Shown here: positions 59,601 through 64,000 of the stretch, one piece after another
How positions within the stretch are numbered: the stretch's first letter is position 1
Layout of the letters: every line of letters starts with the position of its first letter
Assembly (NCBI GenBank): GCA_944472135.2
Contig: OX235264.1
Span: 118,573,809 to 118,637,808, forward strand
Reading direction: 5' to 3'
DNA from: Trichobilharzia regenti
Lineage: Eukaryota; Platyhelminthes; Trematoda; Strigeidida; Schistosomatidae
DNA length: 64,000 nucleotides
Notes under the pieces: model-generated
The model's database searches: none
What the model was told of the DNA's origin: nothing
Seen by the model: the letters and a program-made list of their open reading frames with translations, nothing else
Translations under genes and position numbers: made by a program

Positions 59601-62600
59601 TGAATTCAAAGCGAACTCCAAGATGAAAGGAGAAGTTATATTCATACAGAAGAAAGACCATTTTGATGTAGTTTGTGTTCTCTGAGTTGAATGGTTTATT
59701 TGCAAAGTTTTCATCACTGCCCTACTAGACAGTATCTTCAGCAAATACTTCAGTTTGAATTGAAGTGAGCTCTTTTAGATTTCTCCACGAGTTCACTATT
59801 AGTCATCTCTCCCAGTGGGTGACCTTGGAAGTAATTGCTTGGTTTTTGTGTGTCTGTTTTTACACCTTCTAGGCTACTTCTATTGGCAATGGTATTGACT
59901 GTTTCCTTGATCTGATCCTTTGTGTGTGTGTGAGATTTCCTTCTTATCGATTGGTAAATTTTGTCTATCTCGATGTGTCTATTGCTTGACAATTCACTGG
60001 AATATCAGGGTTCTAAAATTCTCTAGCATTCTAAGTGTTTCTTCTGTCTAATATTTGAACGCTGATTGTCCCAGTCATATTGATGTCCGTGGTTGTCTGT
60101 GTCTAGTGATATGAGTGAGGGAATGGATGTCATCATTTTTTCTGACTCCTAGTTTATAATCATGGATATGAAGAAGAAGCAAGTTTCACACACAGAGGGT
60201 CAAACTTCACGGCAAGGAAACAATCAACACCAATACCAATATAAGTAGTCTAGAGGGTGGGAACACACACACACAAAAAAAACAACCAGTCACGTTCAAG
60301 GTCGAGTCACCAGGAGAGATGACTAATAAACTAATCTCGATTCAAAGTGAAGTATATTTTGATTTGACACTAGTAACTAGTGTGATGTGTCTAGTCCTCT
60401 GATTGGTGCAGACTGAATTCTATCAGTCAGGTTGTAATGTGGCCATCAATCTAGGTAGCTCGTCATCATGGTGCACATTGATTTGGCCACATTGCAAAAC
60501 CTGACTGATAGAATTCAGTCTGCACCAATCAGAGGACTAGACACATCACACTAGTTACTAGTGTCAAAATCAAAATATCCACTACAGTCCTATAGAAGGT
60601 CAATCGCGAGCTCGAATAGTTCAGTGGTAACATCTCTGACTGCAGCACTGGGTGATGCGGGTTCGAATATCAGAAGGGACATGAGTTCCTTCAATGTGGT
60701 TGCAGATACGCCTTGTTGGCTGATTGGTGAGTGTCAACTAGCACGAAACCTAGGTCTTGTGGCTTCCTGTGGCCGATTGCCGCCAACCATCTAAAACTGA
60801 AGTATGCTCTGACGGTGTTGCCTATTAGGGTAGTGATGAAATTTTCGCAAATAAACCCTCCATCCAACTGAAAGAAAACAGCTGCATCAAAAGCCATCTA
60901 CCTGAGCTACAAATCTTCTCCACCATATCTACAGCAAGGTCATGTATATATTCACAAAAATGTATCATTTTGGGGGTTTTCTTGAAAAAGAATAATGTCA
61001 TAAGACTATATACTATACTGATTTACTATACTATACTGATCCGCTTTACCCTCAGCTTTCACCTTGCATCTCCTCAGGTAGAACAAGAAGTAACTTCAGA
61101 AAACTGTATGCTCGCACGTCTAAGTATAGAAATTCTATGATACCATACTTGGCACGTATTTTATGTGATGAAAATAGTGTCAGGCAAGAATTAAATAACC
61201 TTTTTCATCTAGTAAATAAACAATTTCCTCCATCCATTCATCCTTATACACCTTCAAGTTTTACTTTATTACTTCTGTTATATTTATGGTCCTGTTACTT
61301 CTCTGTTTCACTCTCATAATTGCAAACACCAACTTATCTCCATGACGGCAGTAATCTTTGTTTTTCCCCTCACCATATCATGTAAAGAGAACATTATATT
61401 CAATATTTTTAAACATGTTAGGATTTCTATACCACATTGCCAATACTGTGTGACACAAGCCAACGGCAATTTTCACTTGTATTCTTATTATTATTACCCT
61501 AGCTGTTATCATTATTATTGCTATTTCCATTTTATATGCTGCATGTTTTTGACACTACCTCTATTGTAAATGTAGAAAATTTTCTGTGTGATTAATTTTT
61601 ATTTATAATTTGAGGAAATTAGATGCAGTAATATTGTGATTAATGCTGAAAATTCCATTCTGTATCACAAGTACTGTTTTTGGAATAAAGTAAATCATTA
61701 TTATTATTGATTGATTGATCGAAATGAGTAGTTTGTCTACCACTCACATCAACCATTAGTGTGTAGTGTTACACAATCACGCTTGCTTTCCTGACCAAAT
61801 AGATGTCATCAAGAAGATCACATCTTTTGTGTGTGTTATCCTAATAATTTGGTTCCCAAAATAAAAACTGTTGTCAGTTTCCATCTCTTCGAAGTGTGAA
61901 AATAGCAAACACTAGTCAGTAACTATTGTGATGTGTCTATTGCTTTGTTTACTGCAGATTGAATTCTGTCAATCAGGTCTGCAATATGGCCACTATTCCA
62001 GGTAGTTTTCCATCACGGTGCACTTTGAATTATTGATATTAGATGGTTGGGGGCAATTTGCAGGATGCCTTGGATCTAGGTTCCGTGCTAGCTGGATGAT
62101 AGGATCCTGCAAAAAACAGTATATCATCCTTTCTCATTAATCGTGTGATTATTTTGTGATGGAGTTACTTTGGGAATGTATCATTTCTCGCGCATGTTTT
62201 GATGTAACGCGTGATCAATTAGTAATCTTTGTATCATCTGGTCTTTGTCGAATCTTCAGCCAATGAAAATCGCCATTTCTCACCAATAAGAACAATCCAT
62301 TTATCATGGCTGTGAGTCAACTTTATTGTGTATGTGTGTGGCGCCTCCCTAATAAAGAGACAGACTTTTACAGTCACAGGTCAGCCTTTGTCTTTTGATA
62401 TTTGCGTGGCTCAGTGAAGCGTAAAGTAAAACGGAAGAATAGGTGTGTGTTGGCGCACTAGTCGAGTTTATTACTGTTATAACAATTAGTGGCGCAAATA
62501 TAACATTGGCAATCGTCAGCAGGGCGTATCTGCAACCTTGAAAGAACTCATGTCCTTTCTGAGATGCAAACCCGCATCACTCAGTGCTGCGGTCAGAGAC

Positions 62601-63668
62601 GCTATTGATGACGAGATCATCATGACTATATTAGTTCTCTTCATTACCAGTTCATGGGTAATGTTTAAATCTATAAGTATTTATTTGTCTGTTTCCTTGA
62701 CTAGCGAGGTTTTAGAAGTCTCCTAGCACACTTCTCAGTAATGTATTCCAACATTTTGAGATCTCTCAATCAAATTTATAACCGTATTGATTGATTTATA
62801 TTACGGCAAATAATTTCGCATTATGCGCGACTGTTCAATGAAAGCTGATATACCTGAATGTGTTCTGTAGTAGGTTGGGTAAATTGTTCAGCTTAACGAC
62901 TTTTGCAAACTCTTTTATTTATTCCTTTATGTTCCCAGTGGAACATAGGGCTGCTTCAAGGTAGAGGCTTGAAGTTTTGGGTAGCAGTAGTTTTCTAATT
63001 TTACGCGATGGGGTGGCTAGCAACCTCACGCCCAACCTTCTCTCTTTACTAGTCTTATTACTGGCTTAGCGGGGTATAGGAGTGTGTCTGTGGCCGAGGA
63101 TTGAACCCCGAACCACTTGTGGCGTGATTAGCGAGCATTCTAATGGTGTGCCACCGACTCAGTTGCAAACTCTAAAGGTGCTTTAATAAATTTAATTTCA
63201 TCTTGCTTGACAAGTAGATATTTGAGATCAAGTGGATTTTTGAAACAAATGCTCCACTCTGTTTATGGCTTTCTTAGGTACTATGATAAATGAAGGCAGT
63301 ATTGAAAATTCTTATACCTTTACTTTCATCCTTGCAAATTCTGACTGGAATAGGGAAGTTTCATTTGTAGCGGTTGTGTTTCCCTACGAGATAGTGGGAG
63401 TAGCTGAAATCAAGCTGAAAATTCCGTCTTTTCAAGTCTTTTCTGTCTAGAGTTCATCGGCCAGGAATTAAACTCGGATCACATTCGTGGCTGCAGATTA
63501 CACTGAACCACTGATGGAAATTTTAATACTCCTCCCGAATAACCTCTGATTAAAGATAATTCATGGAACAAGAAATGCATCCTCTGAAGTCTTTGCTAAC
63601 TCAGTTTTGTCTGTTCAGTAATAATACTGCTCGTAATTACATATCTGAAAGCGATTTATACAGAAGTA

Positions 63669-63699
<31 letters not shown>

Positions 63700-63856
63700 A
63701 ATCCAATGAAACATACTTGCTTATTGTAGCTTCATGAGCATAAATACTCATTTCTAATTTTCTATTATCTAAACGAGTAAATTTATATGGACGATTTGCA
63801 AGTTTCGCCAGTAATGGATTCACTTTACGATCTGCTGGTAAATCACAAATTCTTCC
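35491..63856 (-). CDS. SPAG16: SPAG16/PF20 axonemal WD40 protein, 3' part of gene (five exons)
   Basis: Five minus-strand exons (63856-63717, 57664-57478, 48856-48506, 43625-43110, 35601-35491) splice with GT-AG junctions and an unbroken frame into 434 residues plus stop. The result is a complete seven-bladed WD40 propeller. SPAG16-specific words are DDKSWKLW (blade 1), AVWSINWHWCGNYLASC (blade 3), GHSKSVNSVQF (blade 4), DGRTGLCEHTFLGHTHSIN (blades 4-5) and GHEDSVQSIV (blade 7). PF20/SPAG16 is a protein of the ciliary central-pair apparatus, needed for motility; in flatworms it would serve sperm, flame cells and ciliated larvae (family knowledge). The N-terminal coiled-coil part lies to the right of the window. 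Introns are 4.9-8.6 kb and full of transposons. Confidence 0.9.
35840..35985 (-). mobile_element. Family A ribozyme-like SINE, single arm plus B box (SPAG16 intron)
   Basis: GAGCTGTCATCGGTCGGAG...CCTAGTTTGGGACTCC is one arm. It is followed by a tRNA-like segment (GGGTTCGGATCC, ACAAGGCGAGCTCGTAG) as in copy 1. On minus it has GTCC/GGAC stem II and GAAG, but the core reads CTAAGGA. The other arm is missing. Confidence 0.6.
36142..37230 (+). mobile_element. Penelope-like element remnant between inverted repeats
   Basis: A ~300-bp sequence (about 36190-36590) recurs in inverse orientation at 36930-37225: TCACACAGTCACAG, ACTGGATGA, GAACACAATT, GACTTCGAAACTTGAG, GGTAGTAGAATTTTCC and ATCAACTGAGAGAG are all matched. 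Between them lie PLE coding words: RILNKAGIKVTGIQT near 36595 and a GIY-YIG-like block (YLIPCWNDCQVK, RLAEHKILAKS) at 36715-36810. A third copy of the repeat is at 54080-54460, next to another PLE fragment. Penelope elements commonly carry such terminal repeats in direct or inverted arrangement. Confidence 0.65.
36274..36392 (+). mobile_element. tRNA-derived SINE fragment (family D, head lost)
   Basis: The CCGACGCACACCTGATATC...GGAATCAAGCTATAATCAAAAAT body matches the complete SINE at 54467-54655. The tRNA-like head is missing. Confidence 0.65.
37240..38435. other. SPAG16 intron stretch without recognised element
   Basis: About 37300-37400 resembles, inverted, the 42785-42870 segment (TTTTCAAAAGAATGG, GTTCTACA), a probable PLE terminal sequence. 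A short open stretch near 37590-37800 has no recognisable product. Nothing else supportable. Confidence 0.35.
38440..39552 (+). pseudogene. Penelope-like element: RT C-terminal half and GIY-YIG endonuclease
   Basis: A 329-codon ORF (38563-39552), preceded in another frame by the LADVFLAKLEN block, contains the RT catalytic motif YMDDTF, then FLDVFMTRKEDG, then SVYRKPTTTGQYTHF. A GIY-YIG region follows (CIYQFDCSSVASYIRRT, RISEHHP). These are the ordered hallmarks of Penelope-like retroelements. The Gly and Tyr of the second half of the GIY-YIG motif are altered (ASYIRRT), so nuclease function is doubtful. The 5' half is absent. Confidence 0.82.
40005..42770 (-). pseudogene. CR1/Jockey-like LINE with endonuclease and RT (SPAG16 intron)
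   Basis: On minus the order is the end of an AP-type endonuclease (IVTGDFNSSDC, NSDHCIVRV; 42770-42480), a linker, and RT (FRPIAITSPFLKTMEK, FLDYTSAFDSVPRD, VPQGAVLSPFLFSFF, FVKYADDCTFY; 41750-41150). Then come the thumb/C-terminus (KSEIKYLGFILSSDLSW to 40492) and a 3' end AATAAAGTAAATC with (ATT)n at about 40025-40005. Three ORFs (42650-41817, 41750-41148, 41202-40492) are separated by stops and frameshifts. The YADD motif is intact. The 5' end is truncated within the endonuclease. A shorter copy of its 3' end lies at 61038-61708. Confidence 0.85.
42785..43082 (-). repeat. Probable PLE terminal sequence next to SPAG16 exon
   Basis: CCATTCTTTTGAAAAG and GTTCTACA blocks recur (inverted) near 37310-37390. 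It carries CCTGATGAAGACC and TATCGAAAATGTC, which resemble pieces of a hammerhead core, but a stem II cannot be drawn. No ORF. Confidence 0.35.
43110..43625 (-). CDS. SPAG16: SPAG16 exon (blade 5, low-complexity insert, blade 6)
   Basis: Acceptor CTAAAG|GG, donor CAG|GTGAGT; 172 codons in phase 0. It starts GLCEHTFLGHTHSIN. Exon residues about 59-137 (43451-43215) are rich in Asn, Thr, Ser, His and Gln, with no match to the usual protein. Blade 6 resumes at VGVNQLVVDLSGEYI. Confidence 0.9.
43933..44848 (+). pseudogene. Merlin transposase with a 32-nt intron
   Basis: The N-terminus has an ELRCKFQPDHG start and CTECRKQTSIRTG (zinc-ribbon like). Removing the intron 44123-44154 joins RTG to TFFAKSKLSF in frame. 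The catalytic region follows: FYIDETVL (first Asp), WLLGIYD, IPDRSTDTLLPII, VLRDE (second Asp), GYIHNR and TRTNSIEGFWGR (Glu). Breaks are a frameshift near 44360, a stop at 44534-44536 and a stop replacing Trp near 44565. All three catalytic residues survive as codons. It ends at TAA 44846-44848. Confidence 0.78.
44123..44154 (+). other. 32-nt spliceosomal micro-intron in Merlin transposase
   Basis: GTAAGT donor, TTGTCTTCTAG acceptor, 32 nt in total. Without splicing the frame stops at TGA 6 nt into it; with splicing the reading continues into the conserved transposase. Introns of about 30-40 nt are known in flatworms. Confidence 0.7.
44985..46925 (+). pseudogene. Near full-length but decayed Penelope-like element
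   Basis: N-terminal PLE words come first (KGLNFIITRKPLSIQEVL, VREKISRILMAQRN). The RT follows: SRFYRQSKVHKPKVPLRTVV near 45480, NYDIKSLYASIPI near 45675, GVAMSSPVSSIVANLFM near 45870 and KYVDDPVVV near 45985. Then FLDCLVKRRENG near 46110, and a remnant of a GIY-YIG domain near 46590-46700 with EIKIGRNEH. Stops and frameshifts are frequent. It starts almost at the Merlin right end. It is the most complete PLE in the window. Confidence 0.8.
47108..47480 (-). mobile_element. tRNA-derived SINE (family E), copy 1
   Basis: On minus the region carries the same body as the plus-strand copy at 60605-60800 (GGTTGCAGATAC, GGGACATTAG, GGCTTCCTGTCG). The tail, TGGTGCAGACTGAATTC and following to 47480, is shared with 60400-60480 and 61955-62030. 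The B box is degenerate (TTCGAATTTC). Confidence 0.55.
47612..47953 (-). mobile_element. Solo LTR of an unidentified Gypsy-type family, copy 1
   Basis: On minus, TGTGGTGAGAGCTGTGTG...CTGTCGTTACA, 342 bp, with TG...CA ends. Flanked by GTAC and GTAG, a near-perfect 4-bp duplication. Related copies are at 49143-49472 and 49947-50259. Confidence 0.65.
48357..48446 (-). mobile_element. Family A ribozyme-like SINE, single arm
   Basis: AGAGAACCACTGGAAAACC...CCTAGTTTTGGACTCTTCATC matches the arm of the other family A copies. On minus it has ATGAAGA, then GTCC, then CTAGG; the GAAA is altered. Confidence 0.5.
48506..48856 (-). CDS. SPAG16: SPAG16 exon (end of blade 2, blades 3-4)
   Basis: Acceptor TCACAG|AT, donor ACG|GTAAGC; 117 codons in phase 0. 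It starts IWKIQLGEEESS, completing the WD of blade 2, then AVWSINWHWCGN and LRGHSKSVNS, and ends LWDGRT. Confidence 0.9.
48976..49842 (+). mobile_element. RTE LINE 3' end, copy 4, with nested solo LTR
   Basis: Bounded by GGAATTTAA at 48967-48975 and 49843-49851 and ending in (AAT)n, so it is a separate insertion. It covers only the 3' end of the RTE (AAGTCTGTGTGGAG, CGGATCAGAGACTTG, CTCAAGATCAGATGG). A solo LTR (49143-49472) interrupts it at CGCTCAGTACT. Confidence 0.8.
49143..49472 (+). mobile_element. Solo LTR, unidentified Gypsy-type family, copy 2 (inside RTE)
   Basis: TGTGATGAGAGCTG...CTGTCGTTACA, 330 bp. It contains a TATA-like ATCGATAAATA and an AATAAA (TCAATAAACGATC) near its 3' end, as expected of an LTR. 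The RTE sequence continues on both sides, which fixes its limits. Confidence 0.75.
49947..50259 (+). mobile_element. Solo LTR, unidentified Gypsy-type family, copy 3
   Basis: TGTGGTGAGAGCTGGC...CTGTTGTTACA, 313 bp, with CTATAAATATG and AATAAACGATCTG. Flanked by CACC and AACC, a 4-bp duplication with one mismatch. Confidence 0.7.
50380..50595. mobile_element. Fold-back family A element, two hammerhead-like arms, short loop
   Basis: The arms 50383-50475 and 50497-50591 are near reverse complements with only about 20 bp between, so the tRNA-like core is deleted. On minus the left arm reads GTACTG, CTGAAGA, GTCC-CAAACTA-GGAC, GAAG, CGGTTGTC, TGGTGGTAC. That is the full CUGANGA core with correct stem II and pairable stem I, and only the GAAA is GAAG. 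The right arm on plus has ATGAAGA and GAAA. It is the best-preserved hammerhead-like copy in the window. Confidence 0.7.
50600..51240. other. SPAG16 intron stretch, no recognised element
   Basis: A 127-codon plus frame (50920-51303) overlaps the PLE fragment that follows on the other strand; its composition (Asn, Ser, Lys rich) is not diagnostic and no product is assigned. Confidence 0.35.
51250..51900 (-). pseudogene. Penelope-like element fragment (RT C-terminus)
   Basis: On minus, LLDVHLTRNANRSLERSIYK, then FQNFVPLSRRKNLKG, then RKICSEEVTDEEL, then ENGFLRRFIDKN. These are the blocks after the RT catalytic motif in PLEs of this type. It has an in-frame stop after NL and another in KPT*NGQ. 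It is 5'-truncated. Confidence 0.7.
52205..53745 (-). pseudogene. RTE LINE fragment, copy 3, truncated at both ends
   Basis: RT words on minus are GKAAGPDGIPAEALKMD, LLSIPSKILSRIILERIK, RTGVRQGCILSPM and DSADDICLISH. The catalytic FADD reads SADD here. There are frameshifts near 53280 and 52960. Unlike the other copies it lacks the (AAT)n tail, ending abruptly at about 52205, so it is a rearranged fragment rather than a simple insertion. Confidence 0.82.
53750..54079. other. SPAG16 intron stretch, nothing recognised
   Basis: AT-rich sequence without ORFs or repeats that I could match in the window. Confidence 0.35.
54080..54460 (+). repeat. PLE-associated repeat, third copy
   Basis: TATCACACAGTCAGTGAAAC through ATTGATTCGATAAACAAAGC matches 36190-36600 in direct orientation and 36930-37225 in inverse. 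It is probably a PLE terminal repeat, since PLE coding fragments adjoin it in both places. Confidence 0.55.
54467..54655 (+). mobile_element. Complete tRNA-derived SINE (family D)
   Basis: The head has a perfect A box TGGCACAGTGG (about 54472) and a B box GGGTTCGAGCCC (about 54513), 42 nt apart. The body is CCGACGCACACCTGATATTTATGG and onward, and the tail AAATCAAAAATTAAAAAAATT. It sits directly after the PLE-associated repeat, just as the headless copy does at 36274. Confidence 0.75.
54684..55560 (-). pseudogene. Penelope-like element fragment (linker and GIY-YIG)
   Basis: From 55540 down on minus: GTSEALHRILNKAGIKVVG, with a run of HTHTHT replacing the usual sequence, then a broken stretch. 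At 54830-54690: LVYLIPYWNDCQVKHIGQTS, a GIY-YIG endonuclease start. It matches the remnant at 36595-36810 and belongs to the same PLE family. A non-PLE insertion of some 550 bp separates the two parts. Confidence 0.65.
55230..55308 (+). ncRNA. Hammerhead-like motif inside PLE remnant
   Basis: Stem I can form in two blocks: GTTGTA with TACAAC, and AACTTGAT with ATCAGTT (one bulge). The 3' half is textbook: GAAA followed by CGTC. A stem II GGCA/TGCT with an 8-nt loop is possible. The 5' core reads ATGATTA instead of CTGANGA, so positions 3 and 8 are A and T rather than C and G. Penelope-like elements are known to carry hammerheads. Confidence 0.4.
55561..56149. other. SPAG16 intron stretch, nothing recognised
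   Basis: Simple (ATT)n-like runs near 55580-55640; otherwise anonymous sequence. Confidence 0.35.
56150..56745. mobile_element. Fold-back Smalpha-like element (family B, copy 2) enclosing a LINE 3' end
   Basis: The terminal arms are about 75 bp each (56150-56225 and 56668-56744), almost perfect reverse complements, starting TACTATACAATTGGTGG. Each arm contains a hammerhead-like unit. On minus the left arm reads GCAGGTACATCAAG, ATGACGA, GTCC-CAAATA-GGAC, GAAA, TGCGC, ATC, CTGGATTCCACTGC, very close to schistosome Smalpha ribozymes except A at core position 3. The right arm on plus reads CTGACGA, GTCC-CAAATA-GGAC, GAAA, ATGCGCATC. The interior has a LINE C-terminus (56312-56420) and a tRNA-like B box (GGTTCGAGCC on minus, 56641-56632). 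Confidence 0.72.
56312..56420 (+). pseudogene. LINE ORF C-terminus inside the fold-back element
   Basis: The plus frame reads CRLPGWGPRDGKIQWLET, then IGDMAQNRSPWRRCIHSL and TGA. This is the usual end of a LINE ORF2 protein (MAQ-RS-WR motif). Only the last 35 codons are present. Confidence 0.65.
56746..57189. other. Repeat-derived intron stretch
   Basis: 56745-56860 (AATTAAATACCCAGACATCG and onward) resembles 30835-30940, the downstream part of family B copy 1. The remainder is anonymous. Confidence 0.4.
57190..57345 (+). mobile_element. SINE tail (family C), headless
   Basis: CCCCGTTGAGCCAGTAATAAG, GGTTGGGCGTGAGG and GCTTGAAGCAACACTATGTTCC match, in plus orientation, the body of the minus-strand SINE at 62935-63165. 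Confidence 0.6.
57478..57664 (-). CDS. SPAG16: SPAG16 exon (blades 1-2)
   Basis: Acceptor TTGTTAG|AT, donor CAG|GTGAGT. Encodes LAIHPIKSWLCSISDDKSW, then LWKIP and FHPTDEILATGNGKGSIQ. It ends in phase 0. Confidence 0.9.
57850..58960 (-). pseudogene. Penelope-like element fragment of a third type, with inverted ends
   Basis: On minus: TPRLSLQLAPKKDV near 58640, then YMGHPASFITRQRLNAVV near 58580, then a clear GIY-YIG start CIYEFECTCRQTYIGRTHRS near 58430-58370, in changing frames. The segment is framed by ~40-bp inverted repeats: GCGCGCAACACATTTCGAAC at about 57879 and its complement at about 58833. Stops are frequent. Confidence 0.68.
58961..60352. other. Probable older PLE sequence and anonymous intron
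   Basis: Minus frames at 59477-59232 and 59992-59750 are open for about 80 codons but show no motif I can name; they may be the 5' part of the PLE at 57850. A (CA)n run is at 60268-60278. Confidence 0.3.
60353..60577. repeat. Near-perfect palindrome, 92-bp arms
   Basis: The left arm 60353-60445 and right arm 60484-60577 are reverse complements with only a 1-nt indel or so. They include CTAGTCCTCTGATTGG, TGCAGACTGAATTC and CAATGTGGCCA. The spacer is about 38 bp. The left arm plus spacer follow the normal order of the SINE-associated sequence at 47360-47450, so the right arm is an inverted duplicate. Confidence 0.8.
60605..60800 (+). mobile_element. tRNA-derived SINE (family E), copy 2
   Basis: The A box TAGTTCAGTGG (about 60617) and the B box GGGTTCGAATATC (about 60658) are 40 nt apart. 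The body is GGGACATGAGTTCC, GGTTGCAGATACGCC and GGCTTCCTGTGGCCG. It is the best copy of this family; fragments are at 47108 and 61950-62620. Confidence 0.65.
61038..61708 (+). mobile_element. 3' end of CR1/Jockey-like LINE, 5'-truncated copy
   Basis: Matches, in opposite orientation, about 40690-40005. It encodes the last residues (MIPYLARILCDENS) and the same 3' untranslated region, ending GGAATAAAGTAAATCATT and (ATT)n. It is a classic dead-on-arrival LINE insertion of about 670 bp. Confidence 0.85.
61950..62620 (-). mobile_element. SINE (family E), copy 3, split by a probable LTR
   Basis: 61955-62098 and 62510-62620 together match the family E SINE and its tail (CTGCAGATTGAATTC; GGTTCCGTGCTAGC; GGCGTATCTGCAACC). 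The ~410 bp between (62100-62509) contain CCTAATAAAGAGAC and have a solo LTR look, but target duplications were not certain. Confidence 0.5.
62935..63165 (-). mobile_element. tRNA-derived SINE (family C), complete copy
   Basis: On minus, an A-box-like TGGCACACCATTAG (about 63150), then GAATGCTCGCTAATCACG, a B box GGGGTTCAATCC (about 63100), then the shared body GCCAGTAATAAGACTAG and GGTTGGGCGTGAGG, to CATGTTCC-like sequence near 62940. Tail pieces recur at 57190 and 17190. Confidence 0.65.
63166..63716. other. SPAG16 intron stretch with tRNA-like word and microsatellite
   Basis: GGAATTAAACTCGGATCAC near 63467 looks like another degraded SINE head on minus. A (TA)n run is at 63669-63700, close to the SPAG16 donor site. 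No ORF was recognised. Confidence 0.35.
63717..63856 (-). CDS. SPAG16: SPAG16 exon (linker and start of blade 1)
   Basis: Acceptor TTCTAG|GG, donor AA|GTATGT. It encodes 46 2/3 codons from GRICDLPADRKVN to YAHEATIS. The phase 2 junction joins AA to A of the next exon to make Lys. It corresponds to the segment before the first blade in other SPAG16 proteins. Confidence 0.85.
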
Positions 63857-64000
63857 CTAGAATAGGAAACCATTAAAACACAACTGGTAATTGTGTAAAA
63901 TAAAATAGGGGGAATTCATAAACTGATTCTAATTTAACCAATTAAAAATGCCCATTAAAGCCCGGAAAGCTTTTGTACATACGACTGCAATTCACTGGCG

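Noticed and set aside
1..64000. CRISPR arrays, operons or bacterial features
   Set aside because: None seen; spliced gene, retroelements and Pol III repeats are all eukaryotic.

Overview
The window is eukaryotic and reads as a schistosome-type flatworm (Schistosomatidae) genome: AT-rich DNA packed with retroelements (BEL/Pao, Ty3/Gypsy, RTE and CR1/Jockey-like LINEs, Penelope-like elements), a Merlin DNA transposon, tRNA-derived SINEs, and repeats whose arms resemble the schistosome Smalpha hammerhead ribozyme. The species cannot be fixed from sequence alone.

One host gene is recognisable. On the minus strand, five exons between 63856 and 35491 splice in frame into the C-terminal 434 residues of a WD40 protein that matches the axonemal central-apparatus protein SPAG16/PF20. 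It forms a seven-bladed propeller with an unusual 79-residue low-complexity insert between blades 5 and 6. The 5' part of the gene lies beyond the right edge. Its four introns (about 4.9-8.6 kb) are filled with transposon debris: Penelope-like elements, a CR1/Jockey-like LINE, Merlin, RTE copies, solo LTRs and SINEs.

Layout. 1-2345: decayed Gypsy pol interrupted by a fold-back SINE. 2346-15805: two tandem copies of a ~1.46-kb unit, each hit independently by a BEL/Pao-family element. Copy 1 carries an intact autonomous element (3067-9833, single 1667-codon ORF). Copy 2 carries a non-autonomous derivative (10852-14626) with Gag-like coding sequence plus an unrecognised region and no enzymes. 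The uninterrupted junction in copy 2 is an empty site proving the 5-bp target duplication of the autonomous element. 17825-23503: a Gypsy element with apparently identical 390-bp LTRs, an intact pol, a Gag lacking its capsid region, and a textbook -1 frameshift site. 24314-25032: nested solo LTRs. 25400-35114: LINE copies, a Gypsy integrase relic and ribozyme-like repeats. 35491-63856: SPAG16 and its introns.

The strongest candidates for new biology are: (1) fold-back elements with a hammerhead-like motif in each inverted arm, in one case around a tRNA-like core; (2) a duplicated RNA hairpin with compensatory changes just after the pol stop, shared by the autonomous and non-autonomous BEL elements; (3) the Gag-only BEL derivative; (4) the capsid-deleted Gypsy element with a -1 frameshift signal; (5) a 32-nt intron in the Merlin transposase. 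All functional statements are inferences from motifs; no database search or folding program was run.
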